A stretch of 64,000 nucleotides of DNA. Origin: Streptomyces sp. NBC_01478 (GTDB taxonomy: Bacteria; Actinomycetota; Actinomycetes; Streptomycetales; Streptomycetaceae). The notes beneath the pieces were generated by a model. The model had not been told where the DNA came from and did no database searches. It worked only from the letters and a program-made list of their open reading frames with translations. Positions 1 through 7,319 of this stretch are shown here, piece after piece. Both the position numbers and the translations under genes were made by a program. How positions within the stretch are numbered: the stretch's first letter is position 1; each line of letters begins with the position of its first letter. The DNA is taken from assembly GCF_036227225.1 (NCBI RefSeq), contig NZ_CP109444.1, positions 3,887,501 through 3,951,500 of the forward strand, given 5' to 3'.

Positions 1-681
1 ACGGCCCGTCTGCTCGCCCGGCGCGGCGCCGCGGTCGTCCTCGCGGCCCGCCGCGGCGAGCGCGTCGACGCCATAGCGCGGGACATCCGGGAGGAGGGGG
101 GCCAGGCCGCCACCTGCGTCGTCGACGTCACCAAGGCCGAGGACCTACGGCGCCTGGTGTCCGCCACGGTCGAGCAGTACGGCCGGATCGACGTGCTGGT
201 GAACAACGCCGGCATCGCCCCCATCAGCCCGCTGGCCGCCCTCGACACCGAGGGCTGGTCGGCCATGATCGACGTGAACCTCCGCGGCATGCTCAACTGC
301 GTCGCCGCCGCGCTGCCCGTCTTCCACGAGCAGGGGTCGGGCCACCTGGTCAGCATCGTCTCCGTGGCCGGCCTGTCCGGCGCGACCCCCTCGATGGCCG
401 TCTACGCCGCGACCAAGAACGCGGTGCGCTCGGTCCACGAGGGCCTGCGCAGGGAGTCCACCGACGGGGTGGTGCGCACGACGGCCATTTCGCCGGGATA
501 CGTCCGCACCGATCTCGCCGGCTCCATGACGGACCCGCACATCCGCGACGCGACACGCAAGAACATGGACGCGATGGGCATCCCTCCGGCGGCGATCGCC
601 CGCGCGGTGGCCTTCGCCGTCGAGCAGCCCGGCGATGTCGAGATCGGCGAGATCAACGTCCGCCCCACCGTCCAGGCATGA
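1..681 (+). CDS. SDR-family oxidoreductase, 5' end outside window
   Basis: Classical short-chain dehydrogenase/reductase (NAD(P)-dependent oxidoreductase, cytosolic, substrate unknown). The frame is open from base 1, so the gene starts upstream. The visible part begins after the TGxxxGIG cofactor motif with the beta2 strand (AAVVLAARR), followed by the beta4 motif NNAG, a Ser/Thr-rich strand and the catalytic YAATK (Tyr-x3-Lys). Only about 20-30 N-terminal residues are missing. It converges on the LysR gene downstream and is not obviously part of that gene's operon. The family call is firm; the substrate cannot be read from the sequence. Confidence 0.9.
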   Translation, partial: TARLLARRGAAVVLAARRGERVDAIARDIREEGGQAATCVVDVTKAEDLRRLVSATVEQYGRIDVLVNNAGIAPISPLAALDTEGWSAMIDVNLRGMLNCVAAALPVFHEQGSGHLVSIVSVAGLSGATPSMAVYAATKNAVRSVHEGLRRESTDGVVRTTAISPGYVRTDLAGSMTDPHIRDATRKNMDAMGIPPAAIARAVAFAVEQPGDVEIGEINVRPTVQA

Positions 682-741
682 CACTCGCTGCCGCCGGCGA
701 CTTGGAACGGTCCCCGGCCGCTCGGAGGGCGGGGCTGCTGT

Positions 742-1641
742 TCAGAACGTCCCGTCGTCGCGCGTGTAGTTGGGGCTGAGCCGCAGCAAGGCGGCGACAG
801 CGGGACTCGGTTCGCGGCCCGCGCGGACCGCGAACGACAGGGCGAGCGAGGGCACGGGCCCGGACACCGGCTTGACGACCACCCCGGCCGTGCCCACCGG
901 CTCGTAACGGGGTACGACGGCGGCGCCACCGATGGCCCGCACATACGACGCGGCCGAGGCGATGTCCGTGATCTCGACGGACACGCGGCGCGTGATGCCG
1001 AGTTCGCCGAAGGCCCGGTCCATGGCGGCGCGCGACCCGAAGCCGCTCGCCCCCGACACGAAGTTCTCGTGGGCGAGGTCCTTCAGCGCGACGCGTTCCC
1101 GCCGCGCCAGCGGATGCTCGGACGGCAGGATCACCACGTACGGGATCGTCGCGAACTGCCGCAGGTCGAGGTCGCGCGCGTCGGTGGCGGCCAGGGCCAC
1201 GACGCCGACATCGAGGCGGCCGCGCCGCACGTCCTCGGCGATGCCGCCCGAGCCGTATCCGGAGACCTGGATCTGTATGTCCACCAGGGGGTGGCGTTGA
1301 CGGAAGGCCCCCACCAGGCGGGGCAGGTCGAGAGCCGTGATGCGGGTCATCGTGCCGATGCGCAAGCTGCCCCGCAGGGTTCTCGACGCCTGGCCGACCA
1401 CTTCCCTCGCCCGTTCCGCGGCTACGACGACCGACTTGGCCTCGGGCAGAAACGCCTCGCCCGCCGGGGACAAGGCCACCGCCCTGGTGGACCGGTCGAA
1501 GAGCGACACCTGCAGCTCCTCCTCCAGAACGCGGACGGCTGCCGACACGGTCGACTGGGCGGCGAAGAGGCGTGCCGCGGCGCGGGTGAAGCTGAGCTCT
1601 TCGGCCACGGTGATGAAATAGCGTAACTGCCGTAATTCCAC
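742..1641 (-). CDS. LysR-family transcriptional regulator
   Basis: LTTR of 299 residues, the usual family length. An N-terminal winged helix-turn-helix (about residues 1-60; ELRQLRYFITVAEE, then the recognition region AAQSTVSAAVRVLE) is followed by a periplasmic-binding-protein-like effector domain. The GTG at 1641 is chosen because it puts the canonical V/M-ELRQLRYF at the N-terminus; the reading frame extends far upstream, but only as a shadow. It is divergent from the SDR at 1759 across 117 bases that hold a perfect palindrome, so it probably regulates that SDR/oxidoreductase pair and itself. The effector is unknown. Confidence 0.9.
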   Translation of the reverse strand: MELRQLRYFITVAEELSFTRAAARLFAAQSTVSAAVRVLEEELQVSLFDRSTRAVALSPAGEAFLPEAKSVVVAAERAREVVGQASRTLRGSLRIGTMTRITALDLPRLVGAFRQRHPLVDIQIQVSGYGSGGIAEDVRRGRLDVGVVALAATDARDLDLRQFATIPYVVILPSEHPLARRERVALKDLAHENFVSGASGFGSRAAMDRAFGELGITRRVSVEITDIASAASYVRAIGGAAVVPRYEPVGTAGVVVKPVSGPVPSLALSFAVRAGREPSPAVAALLRLSPNYTRDDGTF

Positions 1642-1648
1642 CGGGTAA

Positions 1649-1667
1649 TTATCGATTTCTTCGATAA
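1649..1667. promoter_or_regulatory. Candidate LysR operator
   Basis: Perfect inverted repeat TTATCGA-tttct-TCGATAA lying 8 bases upstream of the LysR GTG, in the divergent region. LTTRs usually bind AT-rich interrupted dyads of the T-N11-A type, and this is the only AT-rich dyad here. Its closeness to the start codon suggests autorepression; it also lies about 92 bases upstream of the divergent SDR start. Binding is inferred. Confidence 0.6.
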
Positions 1668-1758
1668 CACCTGTCAATGTTTTTCGTTGGACTCGATATG
1701 CCTTTCTGCGCCAGGCTGCCATCGACAGCAACTCCCGCTGTCTGACGAAAGGAAGGTC

Positions 1759-2466
1759 ATGAGCAAGCAGGTTTTGATCGTTGGAGGTACCTCCGGCATC
1801 GGCCGCGAGCTGGCGGCGACTTATGCCCGCCAGGGCGCCTCCGTGATCATCGCCGGCCGCGACAGCGCACGCGCCGAGAAGATAGCCGCGGAAATCAATA
1901 CCGAGGTGAATTCCACTCATTACGTGCGGGGCATCCAAGCCGATCTCTCCAGGCCCGAGATTCTCAAGGACGCGCTGAGCGGCATCGAGCACATCGACTC
2001 GATCGTTCTCACCGGGATGCGGCGCGACAACAACACGATCGCCGCCTACGACATCGCCGGGGCGACGGAGTTGGCGATCGCCAAGATCGTCGGCTACACC
2101 ACGGTCGTCCACACCCTGCGGTCGCGCATCTCCCCCACCGGCTCCGTGCTGCTGTTCGGCGGCCTGGCCAAGGACGTGCCCTACCCCGGTTCCACCACGG
2201 TCACCACCGTGAACGCCGGCGTGACAGGCCTGGTGGCGACGCTGGCCAAGGAACTCGCGCCGGTCCGCGTCAACGCCATCCACCCCGGCATGGTCGGCGA
2301 CAGCCCGTACTGGGCCGGCAACCAGCCGGCCGTAGAAGCGGCACGCGCCCGGATCCTGACCGGTGCCGTCCCCACGATGCGGGACATCGTCGAGGGCTCC
2401 GTGTTCCTGCTGGAGAACCCGGCCGCGAACGGCGTGAACCTCGACCTCAACGGCGGCCACGCGTGA
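1759..2466 (+). CDS. Atypical SDR protein lacking the YxxxK catalytic motif
   Basis: 235-residue Rossmann protein. ATG 1759 is chosen over an upstream in-frame ATG because GAAAGGAAGG sits just before it and the protein then starts with the nucleotide-binding strand (MSKQVLIVGGTSGIG). The cofactor motif GGTSGIG is intact. The usual NNAG is replaced by LTGMRRD, and the position expected for Tyr-x3-Lys reads STTVTTVNAGVTGL, so the classical catalytic pair is absent. It may use another mechanism, as some atypical SDRs do, or bind cofactor without classical chemistry. It overlaps the next gene at GTGA, so the two are translationally coupled, and it is probably controlled by the divergent LysR. Confidence 0.85.
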   Translation: MSKQVLIVGGTSGIGRELAATYARQGASVIIAGRDSARAEKIAAEINTEVNSTHYVRGIQADLSRPEILKDALSGIEHIDSIVLTGMRRDNNTIAAYDIAGATELAIAKIVGYTTVVHTLRSRISPTGSVLLFGGLAKDVPYPGSTTVTTVNAGVTGLVATLAKELAPVRVNAIHPGMVGDSPYWAGNQPAVEAARARILTGAVPTMRDIVEGSVFLLENPAANGVNLDLNGGHA

Positions 2467-3407
2467 TCGACGCCCTGCCCACGCTGGCCGTGGTCGGCAT
2501 CGGCCGCATCAGCCGCCCCATGGTGGTGCGCCTGCGCCGGGCAGGGCACCGCGTGACCGTGACCAACCGGACCCGGGCGCGCGCCCTCGACGTCGCGGCG
2601 GAGACGGGCGCCGACGTGGCCGGCACCCCGCGCGAGGCGGCCTCGTCCGCCGACATCGTCATCGTCTGTCTGACCGACGACACGGCGGTGGGCGAGGTCT
2701 ACCACGGGCCCGACGGCGTCCTCGCCGGACTCCGCGAGGGAGCAACTGTCCTGGAGACCAGCACAGTTGCTCCGCAGACGACACGGGACCTCGCACCCCG
2801 GGTCCTCGAACGCGGCGCCACTCTCCTCGACACCCCGCTGTCCGGTTCCGTCGAACTCGCCACCCGCGGCGAACTCACCTTCCTGGTCGGCGGCCCCGAA
2901 GAAGCACTCGACCGTGTGCGTCCGGTCATGGACGTCCTGGCCACCCGCGTCCTGCACTTCGGGGCATCGGGCAACGGCAGCATCATGAAGCTGGCGATCA
3001 ACTCACTGCTGCTGTCGATGGCGACAGCACTGGCCGAAGCACTGGTCCTCGCCGAGCGCGCCGGCATCGACCGGGCCGCCGCCTACGACGCCTTCACCCA
3101 GAGCGCGGCCGCGGCCCCCTTCGTGCTGTACAACCGTGACAACTTCGTACGGCCACGCGAAGCGGCCATCCACATGACGCTGTCACTGGTCGCCAAGGAC
3201 CTGACACTGATCGACGCGCTGGCATCGTCCGTGGGAGCACCGATGGCCCAACTGGACGCGAACCGCAAGCTCGTCGACCAGGCGATGGCGGCAGGGCTGG
3301 AAGACCGCGACGGCGTCTCCGTACTGGCCGAACTGCTACGGCACAACGCCAGGGCCGAAGCGGGACAGCCATCGGGACAGGAGATCCGACCGCCCGGCTC
3401 TCCATGA
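2463..3407 (+). CDS. NAD(P)-dependent oxidoreductase, 3-hydroxyisobutyrate dehydrogenase family
   Basis: 314-residue beta-hydroxyacid dehydrogenase-type protein. The N-terminal Rossmann strand is VVGIGRISRPM: the family consensus GxGxMGxPM is recognisable but its second and third key positions are changed (Ile for Met, Ser for Gly). The substrate-binding strand (TSTVAP, about 98-103), the DTPLSGS motif and the all-alpha C-terminal domain with the conserved lysine (GSIMKLAINSLL) are present. The GTG at 2463 overlaps the preceding stop by 4 bases. Pairing with an SDR under a LysR suggests oxidation or reduction of a small hydroxy acid or imine; imine-reductase-type activity is possible. Substrate unassigned. 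Confidence 0.85.
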   Translation: MIDALPTLAVVGIGRISRPMVVRLRRAGHRVTVTNRTRARALDVAAETGADVAGTPREAASSADIVIVCLTDDTAVGEVYHGPDGVLAGLREGATVLETSTVAPQTTRDLAPRVLERGATLLDTPLSGSVELATRGELTFLVGGPEEALDRVRPVMDVLATRVLHFGASGNGSIMKLAINSLLLSMATALAEALVLAERAGIDRAAAYDAFTQSAAAAPFVLYNRDNFVRPREAAIHMTLSLVAKDLTLIDALASSVGAPMAQLDANRKLVDQAMAAGLEDRDGVSVLAELLRHNARAEAGQPSGQEIRPPGSP

Positions 3408-3410
3408 GGT

Positions 3411-3455
3411 GCATGACGTGTATGACGTGGACGATGTATATGACGTGCACGACGT
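3411..3455. repeat. Five tandem 9-base repeats around nnATGACGT
   Basis: Five consecutive 9-mers: gcATGACGT, gtATGACGT, ggACGATGT, atATGACGT, gcACGACGT. They begin 3 bases after the oxidoreductase stop and end 54 bases before the stop of the converging nitroreductase gene. The period of nine would encode an xDV tripeptide repeat, but no credible gene covers it. Function unknown. Confidence 0.8.
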
Positions 3456-3509
3456 GCTGGACACCCTCACCAGGACCCAGGCTCCGGTGTTCGGCCCTCT
3501 ACACCCGCG

Positions 3510-4490
3510 TCAGCCGCCGGAGGCCGACAGCGGGGCTGCGTCACAGCGCGGTGAAGCGGGTCCCTCGGGGCCGTATCCGAGGCGGATCACCATCTGCGCG
3601 TGCGCGGAGCGGGCGGGTGTCGGTGCCACGAGCTGTTCGCGCAGGTCGGACCATTCCAGTGCCTGGTGCAGGAGCGATGCCCGCACCCCCCGCGCGGTGG
3701 CCACGAGCAGGACCCTTTCGAGCGCCTGCCCCGCGCGCATCCAGTCGGCCCGGCGATCGTGCGCGGTGGACAGCACCGCGAGGGAGGGCCGCCTCTCGAA
3801 GGGGCGCGCGGTGAGCCCGTTCTGGTGGCGGTGGGCGCCGAAGTCGCGCATCGGGACGCGTTCCGTGGAGTCCTGGAGGCCGAGCACCTCCGACGGCATG
3901 CCCAGTCCGGTGTCGCACATCTCCCCCACCCAGCGGCGGCTGTCCTTGGCACGGTCCACGTCGGTGATGTTGCGGTGCTCCGCCTCCCTGGTCAGCAGCA
4001 GCACGCCGTCGGCCCGGCGGGGCGAGAGGCAGTGCAGCCGGGCCCCTTCGACATGGGCCGCTTCGGCCAGTTCGGTGAGCAGGGCGGTGGGCAACTGCCG
4101 TTCGGAGAAGGGGAAGCGGCTGCTGTGCCGGCGCCATACGGCCTCGTACAGGGAAGTGTGCGAGGGCATCCTGGCGGTGGCGCCGAGACGTACGGTGGCG
4201 AGCAGGTCCGGCTCGTCCGGGCGCGGTAGCAGCCGGGTCACCGGTTCCCAGCCGAAGTGCTCGACCGCGACGCGGAGGTTGAGTACGGCGCAGCCGACGG
4301 ACAGGTGCAGGGCGCGGCCCTTCGGGTCGATGTGGGGCAGGCCGCGGTGCTTGGCCGCGCGGATCTCGACCGTGAGGGTCTCCGGGTCCAGGCGGAAGCG
4401 CCAGGGCTGGGTGTTGTGGATCGAGGGAGCGGCTACGGCCGCGGAGACGAGCCTTTCCAGCGTTGTCCCGTCGAGGGCTGCGGTACGCAT
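3510..4490 (-). CDS. Acg-type nitroreductase-family flavoprotein
   Basis: 326-residue protein of the Acg family, related to the mycobacterial DosR-regulon protein Acg (Rv2032). The N-terminal half carries the nitroreductase-like FMN site signature SIHNTQPWRF (about residues 24-33); the C-terminal half is a second, degenerate nitroreductase-fold lobe. In Mycobacterium, Acg sequesters FMN rather than reducing nitro compounds, so flavin storage is as likely here as enzymatic activity. Upstream, between it and the devR-like gene, are two tandem GGGCC-N4-GGCCC boxes, consistent with DevR control. Start ATG 4490 gives the expected N-terminus for the family. Confidence 0.85.
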   Translation of the reverse strand: MRTAALDGTTLERLVSAAVAAPSIHNTQPWRFRLDPETLTVEIRAAKHRGLPHIDPKGRALHLSVGCAVLNLRVAVEHFGWEPVTRLLPRPDEPDLLATVRLGATARMPSHTSLYEAVWRRHSSRFPFSERQLPTALLTELAEAAHVEGARLHCLSPRRADGVLLLTREAEHRNITDVDRAKDSRRWVGEMCDTGLGMPSEVLGLQDSTERVPMRDFGAHRHQNGLTARPFERRPSLAVLSTAHDRRADWMRAGQALERVLLVATARGVRASLLHQALEWSDLREQLVAPTPARSAHAQMVIRLGYGPEGPASPRCDAAPLSASGG

Positions 4491-4582
4491 CGGGGCCTCC
4501 TGCCCGCCCTGCGCCGATGGTGGGCGGTCGGGCTTTCCGGTGGACCGGTCCAGCGTGGCGCCGGGCGCCGCGGGAGGGGCAG

Positions 4583-4616
4583 GGGCCGTCCGGCCCGGGT
4601 GGGGTCCGGTCGGCCC
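4583..4616. promoter_or_regulatory. Tandem DevR/OsdR-like boxes upstream of the nitroreductase gene
   Basis: Two 14-mers with centres 20 bp apart: GGGCCGTCCGGCCC (4583-4596, perfect half-sites) and GGTCCGGTCGGCCC (4603-4616, one mismatch). The nearer box is 93 bases upstream of the minus-strand start at 4490. The GGGnC-N4-GnCCC geometry is that of the mycobacterial DevR box. Confidence 0.65.
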
Positions 4617-4625
4617 GGCCCGTGC

Positions 4626-5327
4626 TCACTTCGCGGTACGGTCACCCGGCTGCGACTGCTCCAACTGCGAGGCCAGGACCGCGGCCTGGACCCGGCGCTG
4701 GACACCGAGCTTGGCCAGCAGCCGGGAGATGTGGTTCTTGACGGTCTTCTCCGAGAGGTAGAGCCTCTTGCCGATCTCACGGTTCGTCAGCCCGTCCCCG
4801 ATGAGGGCGAGGATGTCCCGCTCACGCGGGGACAGGCTCGCCAGCTCGGGCGACAGGGCCGGGGTCTCGACGGGCTCGGCGCGCAGCGAGCGCATCAGAC
4901 GGGCCGTGGTCGCGGGGTCCAGCATCGACTGGCCCGAGGCGACCGTCCGTACCGCCTCGACCAGGTCGGAGCCCCTGATCTGCTTGAGGACGTAGCCCGA
5001 GGCCCCGGCCATGATGGCGTCGAGCAGGGCGTCCTCCTCGTCGAACGAGGTCAGCATCAGACAGGCCAGCTCCGGCAACTGGCTGCGCAGCTCGCGGCAG
5101 ACCGAGATGCCGTCACCGTCCGGGAGCCGTACGTCGAGCACGGCGACGTCCGGGCGCACCGCCGGGCAGCGGGCGAGGGCGTGCTCGACGGTGCCCGCGT
5201 CGCCGACCACCGAGATGTCCGGTTCGGTGTCCAGGAGGTCGGTGATGCCGCGTCGTACGACCTCGTGGTCGTCCAGCAGGAAGACACGGATCGGGTTCTG
5301 CTCCGTGAAGGTGCGCGGCTCGGCCAT
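4626..5327 (-). CDS. devR: DevR/OsdR-like response regulator (NarL/LuxR family)
   Basis: 233-residue regulator. The receiver domain (about 13-130) has the acidic pair DDH (D19, D20), phospho-acceptor D65 in AVLDVRLPDG, Thr in MLTSFD and Lys in YVLK. The C-terminal LuxR helix-turn-helix has the recognition segment LSEKTVKNHISRLLAKLG, nearly that of mycobacterial DevR, whose DNA-contacting Lys/Lys/Asn are conserved here. ATG 5327 is preferred over an in-frame start at 5387 because AGGGG precedes it and the family begins shortly before the receiver. No histidine kinase is adjacent; only a kinase fragment survives at 21.8 kb. A box at 5409-5422 suggests autoregulation. Likely master regulator of the island. 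Confidence 0.9.
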   Translation of the reverse strand: MAEPRTFTEQNPIRVFLLDDHEVVRRGITDLLDTEPDISVVGDAGTVEHALARCPAVRPDVAVLDVRLPDGDGISVCRELRSQLPELACLMLTSFDEEDALLDAIMAGASGYVLKQIRGSDLVEAVRTVASGQSMLDPATTARLMRSLRAEPVETPALSPELASLSPRERDILALIGDGLTNREIGKRLYLSEKTVKNHISRLLAKLGVQRRVQAAVLASQLEQSQPGDRTAK

Positions 5328-5408
5328 GACGACCCCTGTTCCCCGGTGACGGACGGGCAGCGGGCTGCCCGTGAGGACGATCATCACGCGCCGGGCGTCA
5401 TTGCACTA

Positions 5409-5422
5409 GGGCCGACCGGCCC
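5409..5422. promoter_or_regulatory. DevR/OsdR-like box upstream of devR
   Basis: GGGCCGACCGGCCC, perfect GGGCC/GGCCC half-sites with a 4-base spacer, 82 bases upstream of the devR start codon. No convincing second copy lies 20-22 bp away. Suggests autoregulation. Confidence 0.6.
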
Positions 5423-5533
5423 CAGTCGCCCTCGAAACCCGTCCGCGCCGGTGTGCGGCATGGCGTCGCCGACGCTGTGCGGGGGCCGTACACAGCGGCT
5501 CCCGCTCGTTGTCGCTTCGGCCCGCGGGCCCGG

Positions 5534-5998
5534 TCAGACGGTGGTGCCGGCGCCGTACGGGGCGTACAGGTCCAGCAGCCGGGTCCGGGCGGAGCGGAGA
5601 CGGTGGGCGAGCACGTCACCGACCCACTGGGCGATGGCATTGCCCAGGGCCGGGTCCTCCCGGCACATCAGGCGGACGGCCGTGGCGTCGAACTCGTACG
5701 CCCGCACCGGGGTCGTCGCCTCGGCACCCAGATGCCAGGCGTGCGGGGCGAACAGCCAGGACCAGCCGACGAGTTCGTCGTGCCGGAGGGTCTCGATGAC
5801 GGCCGGGCGACGGCCCGGGACACGCATGTCGAGCTCGATCGTGCCCGTGCGGATGATCCAGAACCGGTCGGCCCGGCCGCCCTCCTCGAACAGGCGCGTC
5901 CCCTGCGGGAAGGAGACCTCGCGGGCGGTGCGCAGAAGCCGCTGCCGGTGTTCGGCGGGCAGCGCGCGCAGCATGCTGGGGGTGGGGGTGGTGATCAC
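5534..5998 (-). CDS. Stand-alone cyclic nucleotide-binding (Crp/Fnr-like sensor) domain protein
   Basis: 154-residue protein consisting almost only of a cNMP-binding beta-roll (LLRTAREVSFPQGTRLFEEG near 20-40, then WIIRTGTIELDM). No C-terminal DNA-binding helix-turn-helix follows, so it is probably a ligand sensor or partner protein rather than a transcription factor. The usual phosphate-binding cassette (GE..L / RxA) is weakly conserved (HDELVGWSWLF), so cAMP binding is not assured. GTG 5998 has an excellent GGGAGG six bases upstream. It is divergent from carbamate kinase, with two degenerate DevR-like boxes between them. Confidence 0.8.
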   Translation of the reverse strand: MITTPTPSMLRALPAEHRQRLLRTAREVSFPQGTRLFEEGGRADRFWIIRTGTIELDMRVPGRRPAVIETLRHDELVGWSWLFAPHAWHLGAEATTPVRAYEFDATAVRLMCREDPALGNAIAQWVGDVLAHRLRSARTRLLDLYAPYGAGTTV

Positions 5999-6067
5999 GG
6001 CGTGCCTCCCGACGGCGTTTCGGAACTGCCATGGCCAGCGTGCGTCCGGCGCCCCGCGGCGGACCAT

Positions 6068-6102
6068 GGGCCACCCGGTCCGTCGACCGGGCCGGTCGGC
6101 TC
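6068..6102. promoter_or_regulatory. Degenerate tandem DevR/OsdR-like boxes in the cNMP-protein/arcC divergent region
   Basis: GGGCCACCCGGTCC (6068-6081) and GGGCCGGTCGGCTC (6089-6102), one mismatch each from GGGCC-N4-GGCCC and centres 21 bp apart. The spacing equals that of the better pairs at 4.6, 7.2 and 11.2 kb, which is why they are listed despite the mismatches. Confidence 0.45.
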
Positions 6103-6245
6103 CGGCCGGGAGACTTCCGGCACCCTGTGCCCGCGCCGGTCCGACGGTTCGATGAGGGTGTGCCGCACTGGTCGTACGGCCGCGGCAACGTCGGCCGCCC
6201 GCCACGCGACTGCGCAGGACACCGCACACTCCGGAGGACCGAGCC

Positions 6246-7169
6246 ATGCGCATCGTCGTCGCCCTCGGCGGCAACGCCCTGCTGCACCGCGGCGAACGCC
6301 CCGACGCCGCCGTCCAGCAGGCGAACATCGACCGGGTCGCCACCGCGCTCGCGGCGCTGGCCCACGAGCACGAGCTGGTCATCACCCACGGCAACGGCCC
6401 CCAGATCGGTCTGCTCGCCATGGAGAGCGCGGCCGACCCCGCTCTCAGCGCCCCGTACCCGCTGCACCTGCTCGGCGCCCAGACCCAGGGCATGATCGGC
6501 TCCCTGCTGGCCCGCACCCTGCACGACGCGCTGCCCGGCCACCGTATCGCCGCCCTCGTCACCCACACCCTCGTCCGGGCCGACGACCCGGCCTTCGAGC
6601 ACCCCACGAAGTTCGTCGGCCAGGTCTACGGCGAGGACATCGCCCAGGCCCTCGCCCGGCACCGGGGCTGGCCCATGGCGCGGGACGGCAAGGGCCGGCG
6701 GCGCGTCGTGCCCTCACCGGTCCCGGAGCGGATCGTGGAGACCGACACCATCCACGAACTGCTCGGCGCCGGTGTCCTGGTGATCTGCGCCGGCGGCGGA
6801 GGCGTCCCCGTCACCGCCGACCACGACACGGGCGCGCTGACCGGAGTGGAGGCCGTCGTCGACAAGGACCTCACCGCGGCCCTGCTCGCCGAACACCTCA
6901 AGGCGGACTTCCTGCTCGTCCTCACGGACGTGCCGTGCGTCTACGAGGGCTACGGGAGCCCGGACCAACAGCCCCTCCTCGACGCCACCCCCGCACAACT
7001 GCGCGGCGGCGACTTCCCGGACGGCTCCATGGGACCGAAGACCGAGGCCGCCGCCCGGTTCGTCGAACGCACCGGCGCTCTGGCCGCGATAGGGGCCCTG
7101 GACGCGGCGTACGAGATCGTCCACGGCAGGTCGGGGACGCTGGTCCGCCCGGATCTCACCGTCGTGTGA
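6246..7169 (+). CDS. arcC: Carbamate kinase
   Basis: 307-residue amino-acid-kinase-fold enzyme that makes ATP from carbamoyl phosphate and ADP. Signatures: the N-terminal VVALGGNALL, THGNGPQIGLL, and the late ICAGGGGVPV nucleotide-site glycine motif followed by EAVVDKDLTAALLA. Length is typical (about 310). GGAGGA precedes ATG 6246. There is no arginine deiminase or ornithine carbamoyltransferase nearby, so the carbamoyl phosphate source is not encoded here. Its place in a low-oxygen island suggests substrate-level ATP formation when respiration fails. Next gene is pflB, separated by a boxed promoter region. Confidence 0.95.
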   Translation: MRIVVALGGNALLHRGERPDAAVQQANIDRVATALAALAHEHELVITHGNGPQIGLLAMESAADPALSAPYPLHLLGAQTQGMIGSLLARTLHDALPGHRIAALVTHTLVRADDPAFEHPTKFVGQVYGEDIAQALARHRGWPMARDGKGRRRVVPSPVPERIVETDTIHELLGAGVLVICAGGGGVPVTADHDTGALTGVEAVVDKDLTAALLAEHLKADFLLVLTDVPCVYEGYGSPDQQPLLDATPAQLRGGDFPDGSMGPKTEAAARFVERTGALAAIGALDAAYEIVHGRSGTLVRPDLTVV

Positions 7170-7180
7170 GGGCGGTCGTG

Positions 7181-7216
7181 GGGCCGCACGGCCGCTGGGG
7201 CAGGGCCGCATGGCCC
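7181..7216. promoter_or_regulatory. Tandem DevR/OsdR-like boxes upstream of pflB
   Basis: GGGCCGCACGGCCG (7181-7194, one mismatch) and GGGCCGCATGGCCC (7203-7216, perfect half-sites inside the longer palindrome CAGGGCC-gcat-GGCCCTG). Centres are 22 bp apart; the nearer box ends 104 bases before the pflB ATG. Confidence 0.65.
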
Positions 7217-7319
7217 TGCCCCCGGACTCCGGTCGGCACTCCCCTCCGGCACGGCCGCTGACCAGGATCAGAAGCGGAAGGCGCACTCGCGCGGGAACGA
7301 GCACGAGAGGGAACCGGCG

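Noticed and set aside
3409..4761. 450-codon plus-strand frame starting in the 9-base repeats
   Set aside because: Covers the Acg-type nitroreductase in antisense; only the HDVYDV repeat part is notable, and that is listed as a DNA repeat.
5518..5531. GGCCC-GC-GGGCC dyad after the cNMP-protein gene as a further DevR box
   Set aside because: Half-sites are in the opposite order with a 2-base spacer; more likely a transcript-end stem.
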